NCBI GenBank assembly: GCA_034440635.1
Contig: JAOTON010002272.1
Location: forward strand, 314,501 to 378,500
DNA: 64,000 nucleotides
Source: Lepas anatifera
Taxonomy: Eukaryota; Arthropoda; Thecostraca; Lepadidae
Direction of reading: 5' to 3'
Positions 58,691-64,000 of this stretch are shown here, piece by piece. The notes beneath the pieces are model-generated. The model was not told the DNA's origin, did no database searches, and was given only the letters and a program-made list of their open reading frames with translations. The stretch's first letter is position 1, and every line of letters begins with the position of its first letter. Position numbers and translations under genes: made by a program.

Positions 58691-61600
58691 CGCAGAGGTA
58701 ATAGCCCATAAACCAGGGTCCTGATCTTATCAAGAACAAGCCCACGATCTTGAAGAGTGCAACGGTTTGGCCTTTAACTTCATGCTAAGTCTTTCTGTGA
58801 CTACTTCGGAGCTGCGGGGAGGAGTCCTGGTGGTGGATTTGGGGATCGGTGGCTGGTATTCTGACACCCCTGGTGCAGCGTCGGTGTTCTGAAGATGGTG
58901 GAGCGTTGGCCGGCGGCCCCAGCCACCCGGCGGGGTGCCCGAAACGGCTCCGGGCCAACGCCAACCTTCATCAAGTCCCCGACATGGTTCCAAGAACTAA
59001 ATGTCGATTGGGAAGAGTGATATTGATTCACATTCCAACCAATGTTTTTTTTTCTTCAAGGTAGCCTCTCTGCTACAAAAATCATAATGACCATGAAAAT
59101 AACCTACTTGGGCTTGTGTGTCTTCTTCAGATAAATTTAGATATCATGGCTACGTCTTAATATTTCATATACACATGTCACAAAATGGCATCCTTTGTGT
59201 TCAGGATGGCCCCACTCCGACATCGTACATGCATCGGAACATCGGATTCATGCGACCGTACTAAACCTGAAATGTCAGACGCCTCTCGCCGCCCGTAATG
59301 TTAAACAGCACCTGTCCCTAAAACACGTGTAGTGACGCCAAGGACAAGCAAAGTATCAACAGCTTACATGCATTTCGGTATCTACCTCTGACGTCGTGCC
59401 CGGATCTTGGCAGCCTGCCAAACCTAGTCGAGTGCCTGCCAGTTGAAAATCAATTAACGCTACAGGTTCAATAAAATAACTTTACCGATTTAATGATAGT
59501 TGAAAATAAATGTAAGAGAACTGTTATCACTTCAGTTAACACAGCTCACATACATGTGGTACTTCACACGAACACATGATACAAGGCCGAAATGTTCTGA
59601 ATCTTGAATAAAGGGAAACGTAGTCAGAGCTTGGTGATACAAAAACAGTTGATGCTGAAGCTGATTTATAGGTAAGCTCCAACATACATTTACCATTGAA
59701 ACTCCCTTATCAAACACAGCCAGGTCTGTCCCAGAAATCCGCGAGCGGAAACTACATGAAGTGATTGGGAGCATTTCAGCTGAAATTGAAACCTTTTAAT
59801 CAATTTTCAAAGTACTGCACTTCTAAATTTTGTCAGTAAACATCAGAGCCTTGCATGCTATCAATAACTGAATCTACTAATCCTTCGCAGACTCTCCTCA
59901 CAAAGACAAGTGCCGTGAAGCTGCGTCCTGGCCACGGGCCCAGACGGCATTATCCATGCATGATGCTCTCGCTAATCCTCCACTGTGGCTGATTAGAATA
60001 AACTTCGGAAAATCCTCAGCTCTAGGGTGACAACAGACCCACGAATAATTACGCATACTGTAACCGTACCTAGTATATGTTACACATGAATATGAGGAAC
60101 CTTCCGAAAATACCTTCATATAAGAGAGGGAAAGCTTCCCATACATCTATAATGAACTTAGCACCACACGGAATTTAAATGAAAAAGCGGGAGTTATCCC
60201 AAACAAAAACACAGATATCAGTCACTACTTAAAGACAATCCACTCAAATTTCACCGGACGATTCCGAGTGACAAAGCAAGATCGCAGAACCAGGTGATCT
60301 CTTGAGATGGTGGGGAGGGCTAACTCAAGACATCAACTAAGTCTGGAGTCGTCTTTACCGTGACGCTACCCTGGAGATGGAATTTTCCTTGGCTCGTAAG
60401 GTCCGATGATAAAATCGATGCAATTCAAACGTGTTTGACAGATTCAGTATGTCTTGGAGGCGTTCACTTTTTCCATCATAATCTTATATTTGATTTCTTC
60501 TCGCAACGGATCCTCTTAATAGGATATTTTTCCAGTCAATCAAAAATATGTGCGTCTTAGTTGGTTCTGCAAACTCCATACAAGTTATTCTTAGTTATTG
60601 CAGCCATACTGCTAGGAGATCCCTTCAATTAGCCAACCTTCTGCAAAGTAATCTTGGGCTGTAGCATCCTGTGATGTTCCAAATGTAAGTGTTAAACAGA
60701 GGTGTTAGGACATCAGAGAACTTCCAAGAAAAATGTATTATACGGAGCCTGGAAATCGTTTTCCGTCTGCAAGTATTAATCCTCAAATTTCACGGGGACT
60801 AAGGATGGCGAGCATTCCATTACTGGTATATTTCCGTGCTTTCCTTGCATCCACCCACCGAATCTATGCCGCAGCAATTTTTCTGCAAGATCTTAATGAG
60901 TTGTTTTATCACTCGAACGCGCTGCGGCCACCTAAACCTCATCGAAGCGACACCGAATTGGGCCGGTGCATCGGACCAGAATCGAGGACATGTCTTCATT
61001 CCGAGCCCGAGCCTGGACACGTCGCCGACTCCAGATAAGATCGGGCTAGGACCGGTTGGATCGGCGGTGCTGGTGACGCCCGCCGAGAATTATATGACAG
61101 GACCAGCGCCTACACGGCCATCCGAAGGGCTGCATTGGCCGCTGCAGAGCCAACTGGGAGCAGCTCCTCATTTCACAGAGCTCTAGATGACAAGTTTTTT
61201 ATGACATCACACGGGCATGGTAAGTTGACGAAATCGAGTCGTCTGGCTCAGCAATACGTCACGTATCCATTGTTAATGACTAAAGCGAGACATTCGTAAG
61301 ACATTCCTCAGGACATGAGCCATATCAGGGTTGGCTCAGTTCCAAGCTAACATCTGCAGGAACGTGTCCGTGCATGCCAGTGGAAAACACCGACCCAGAG
61401 AGTTCACTGTTGAACTGCAACTGCAATACCATGAGGTGACGTCCGCCATTGTTAAAACGTTTTGTTCTAAGAAAACGTCTAAATAAGATCATATGTGCGA
61501 ACATGGTATCCGGAAAGTGCTTGCTTTTCAAATCCTTTCAGGTATGTTGTTGCCGAGTGACTTCAAGTGGTCCATGACGTGTATCGACTTGCTCCTGGAT

Positions 61601-64000
61601 CGGTGACCACCGGGAAACGATAGCTGCCCGGCACCTCTTTCCACCACTTTGGATTGCGCTTTGGATAATTGCCGTTGTCCGACAAAACTGAAGGACGATG
61701 CCATCCGTCGACATTTCATTTCGAATTCTATAATTTCAAGAATATCTCAGGTCTCAAGGAAAGGAAGATACTGCAAATTCTCTTGAGAATACACATTATT
61801 TTTCAAGAAGCTTGTTCACAAAGTAGGGCGGTTCCTGCGGACTGCAAAATGTGAACATTACCCATGAACCACCAGCCTTCCTGGTCATTTGACAGTGAAG
61901 TTCAAGTGTATGAACAGCAAATGTGCCCACCATCAATGTCTGCACGTAGTAATTGGTTCAAAACAAGTCCAGGTCAATGATGTTCAAACTTTATTTCGGA
62001 AGAATGCCTTTTGAAGGCAAAATAGTAGAGGCTAGTGAAACGAGCTGATGCTGATGAGCTTAATCATCTGAAACTCTGGAATACATCACACCATTTACTT
62101 CTTAATGTATGTGTTAGTTATGTAGCAAATGTCATCTAGGGAAGCGACAAAATTTATTCCAAACTCGTTTCGGAAAATTGAGAGAAGGAGAAATAGATAT
62201 CTGCAAATTTGGAATAAAAGGCATGCAACATTAATGAAAATATGTTCTGCGCCATCAATGTCTGCAGCTTTCCAATATCGGCCAGTTCACTACATTCTCG
62301 GACCCCTGCAGCCTTGGAGCATTCACCGGAGAAATGAACAACACACAAGGTCCCTCTCCAAAACCAGGACGTGGGTTCGATTCCCGAAAAATGTCTATTG
62401 GTTTTCTTTTCTGAGGGCCGCCGGCCGGAGATCAACGCCCACTCCGCAGCTGACAGTGCAGCGTGCAACTGTGCAGGTGCAGACGGAATCTGGCGGCAGG
62501 AATTTGCGGCTGGCTGCTGTGTTTTTCAACATTCTGTGGTGGGATCTAGTGTTGAAAACAGTCGCGCCGACCGTTGAACGATGCCCCGACCTGCCAGTTG
62601 TTCGTGCAAGATTTGACTTCCGCTCGCTCCCAAACCCATCTGTATGATATCAAACGTTCAGTATCTCCTCTATGAATGACCGGTATCTTTGGCACTGCTG
62701 GTAACCAGCTTCACGTCTGACGGTCGGCGTTTTGACAGCACTACTGCAGGGACGGCAGCGTTGTGGCGACGACGCGCCATCGTAATGACTGCAGCACTGA
62801 CTCCGGCCACGCCGAACCCTGGGAGACCGCAACACTGCCGCCACCGCAAACCACCCGACTTCCAGCCGTTCTCGGAACCGATTTCCTGGAAGTGTCAGTC
62901 CCTGGAACTCGTTTCAAGCTTCGCACCGGGCGGCATTCCTCTGGTGCCGCTATCAACGGGATTGAAATTAATAGAATTCAGTCTTGACCTCAGATTATAG
63001 TTCAGCGGGATATTGCAGGCCTTAGGTCAAGAGTTTGAATTCGAAAATTAGATATCCGAAATTTCAGTTTCAGCGCAATCTACAACACAAGTTTTCGCTC
63101 CTGCAAAAGACATACAACGTCAAGTGACGTCACAGGGCAAATAGGAGGTAGACGCCCGGCCGCCGGGCAAAATATAAATATATATTTTAGCAGCTCGTTG
63201 TACAGTATTTCTATCATTGCCAAGATATATTGGCCCTTTAAATTTTCATTGTCTAAGAACTGAATGAGGATGGCAGACTTTTAAGTCTCTTAAAAGTCTG
63301 CCTCTCTTAAAAGAGTGACAACAGACAAAGGGTGACAAACTCGCTCCCTGCAGCAACAAAAAATACATCACTCGTGCGTGAGCCCTTCCATTCTGTCAAC
63401 CAGTCTCTCAGGGCTCACTGTTATGGCTCCCAAAAGGAACCAAAAGTGGTTGAACACTTAAATGATGAATCAGGGGCCAAGTGTTCAGGTTGTCACCATT
63501 AAAATTCCAAACCATAGATTTGTCACCGCCCAGGCTGCAAATGTGGACGTTTTGAGTCATTAGGATACCAGTGATACTCCTAGACCATCTTAGTTGTTGA
63601 AAACATTGAGTTTAAATTGCATGTGAAATTTTGGTATTTGTTCCGTTATTTGTCTGGAGCAAACATATCAGCTAATTTTTGTCACCTTGTCCACCTTGGG
63701 CTGTCACCATTTAGAATGCTAAATGGTTTTCGACCCGTGATGAATTTTAACACTAGCACTATGGCGTTGACCGGAAAGGATTGAGTTGAAAAATTCATGG
63801 TGCCCCTTTCAATCCGGACCTTCCGCTGCTACTGCCAGCAAACCTTACATAATCTTGGGCTTGTGCTAGTCACCTGCGTTTATCTCCTTTCCCCTTACCT
63901 TTTGGATCGCACTTAAGAAGATGTCCAAATGCAAGGAGGCCTAGGGAGTTCTAGAACATATCGGGACGTCCGAAAATGATGTTGGGGACCCATAAGTCCA
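58691..64000. other. No supported gene; one hairpin
   Basis: Only small frames without domains. A B-box-like GGGTTCGATTCCCG on the plus strand at about 62369 has no convincing A box. A hairpin is listed separately at 63272. Confidence 0.35.
63272..63302. repeat. Perfect 14-bp hairpin with 3-base loop
   Basis: GGCAGACTTTTAAG, loop TCT, CTTAAAAGTCTGCC. It is followed by a second small palindrome, CTCTTAAAAGAG. There is no T-run or other context indicating a terminator. Confidence 0.85.

Noticed and set aside
62129..62647. 172-codon plus-strand frame and a B-box-like GGGTTCGATTCCCG
   Set aside because: The frame has no domain. No convincing A box lies 30-40 bases upstream, so neither a gene nor a SINE can be supported.

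Overview
This is eukaryotic, metazoan DNA, almost certainly from an arthropod. Most of the window is intron and intergenic sequence full of short repeats, and the coding signal is confined to small exons with GT-AG boundaries. Two genes can be recognised. The first is the 3' end of a plus-strand diacylglycerol kinase of the zeta/iota/rdgA (ankyrin-repeat) class. The second is most of a minus-strand ephrin. The ephrin core (DHIIDVN, FEYDQVTIICPVY, TPQPGGLEF, RRIGGRCST) resembles what I remember of insect ephrins, which is why I infer an arthropod. I suspect a crustacean, but the sequence cannot settle that.

Layout. Positions 1-14045 carry the end of the DGK gene in four clear exons (7488-7551, 10092-10249, 12224-12387, 13256-13308) plus one plausible upstream exon (786-827). 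All five are phase-compatible and end in the class IV PDZ ligand ETAV. A 3' UTR with polyadenylation signals follows. Minisatellites sit directly against two of the splice acceptors, and one of these arrays begins with a broken copy of the exon it borders. Positions 16432-16839 and 23994-24371 (minus) encode two small, unrecognised, probably related proteins, each with one membrane segment. Positions 24372-40259 hold no recognisable gene, only repeats. Positions 40260-46496 (minus) carry five ephrin exons covering most of the receptor-binding domain, a Thr/Pro-rich linker and a GPI-type hydrophobic C-terminus. The 5' ephrin exon(s) were not found. Positions 46497-64000 contain a 24-unit minisatellite, a SINE, GC-rich tracts and no supported gene.

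Repeats dominate the window. Four ~0.9-1.0 kb copies of a TTAA-flanked, non-coding inverted-repeat element (4266, 5495, 21236, 30443) are packed with AGGTCA/TGACCT hexamers, the nuclear-receptor half-site. At least six tRNA-derived SINE copies are present, and I see all six on the minus strand. One inserted 10 bp downstream of an ephrin exon, with its target duplication overlapping the splice donor. I see no transposase, reverse transcriptase, CRISPR array, rRNA or bona fide tRNA gene.

The two named genes act in different pathways: lipid second-messenger attenuation for DGK and contact-dependent guidance for ephrin. Nothing suggests they are co-regulated. The most unusual features are structural: minisatellites growing out of splice-acceptor sequence, and a mobile element that could disperse hormone-receptor binding sites.
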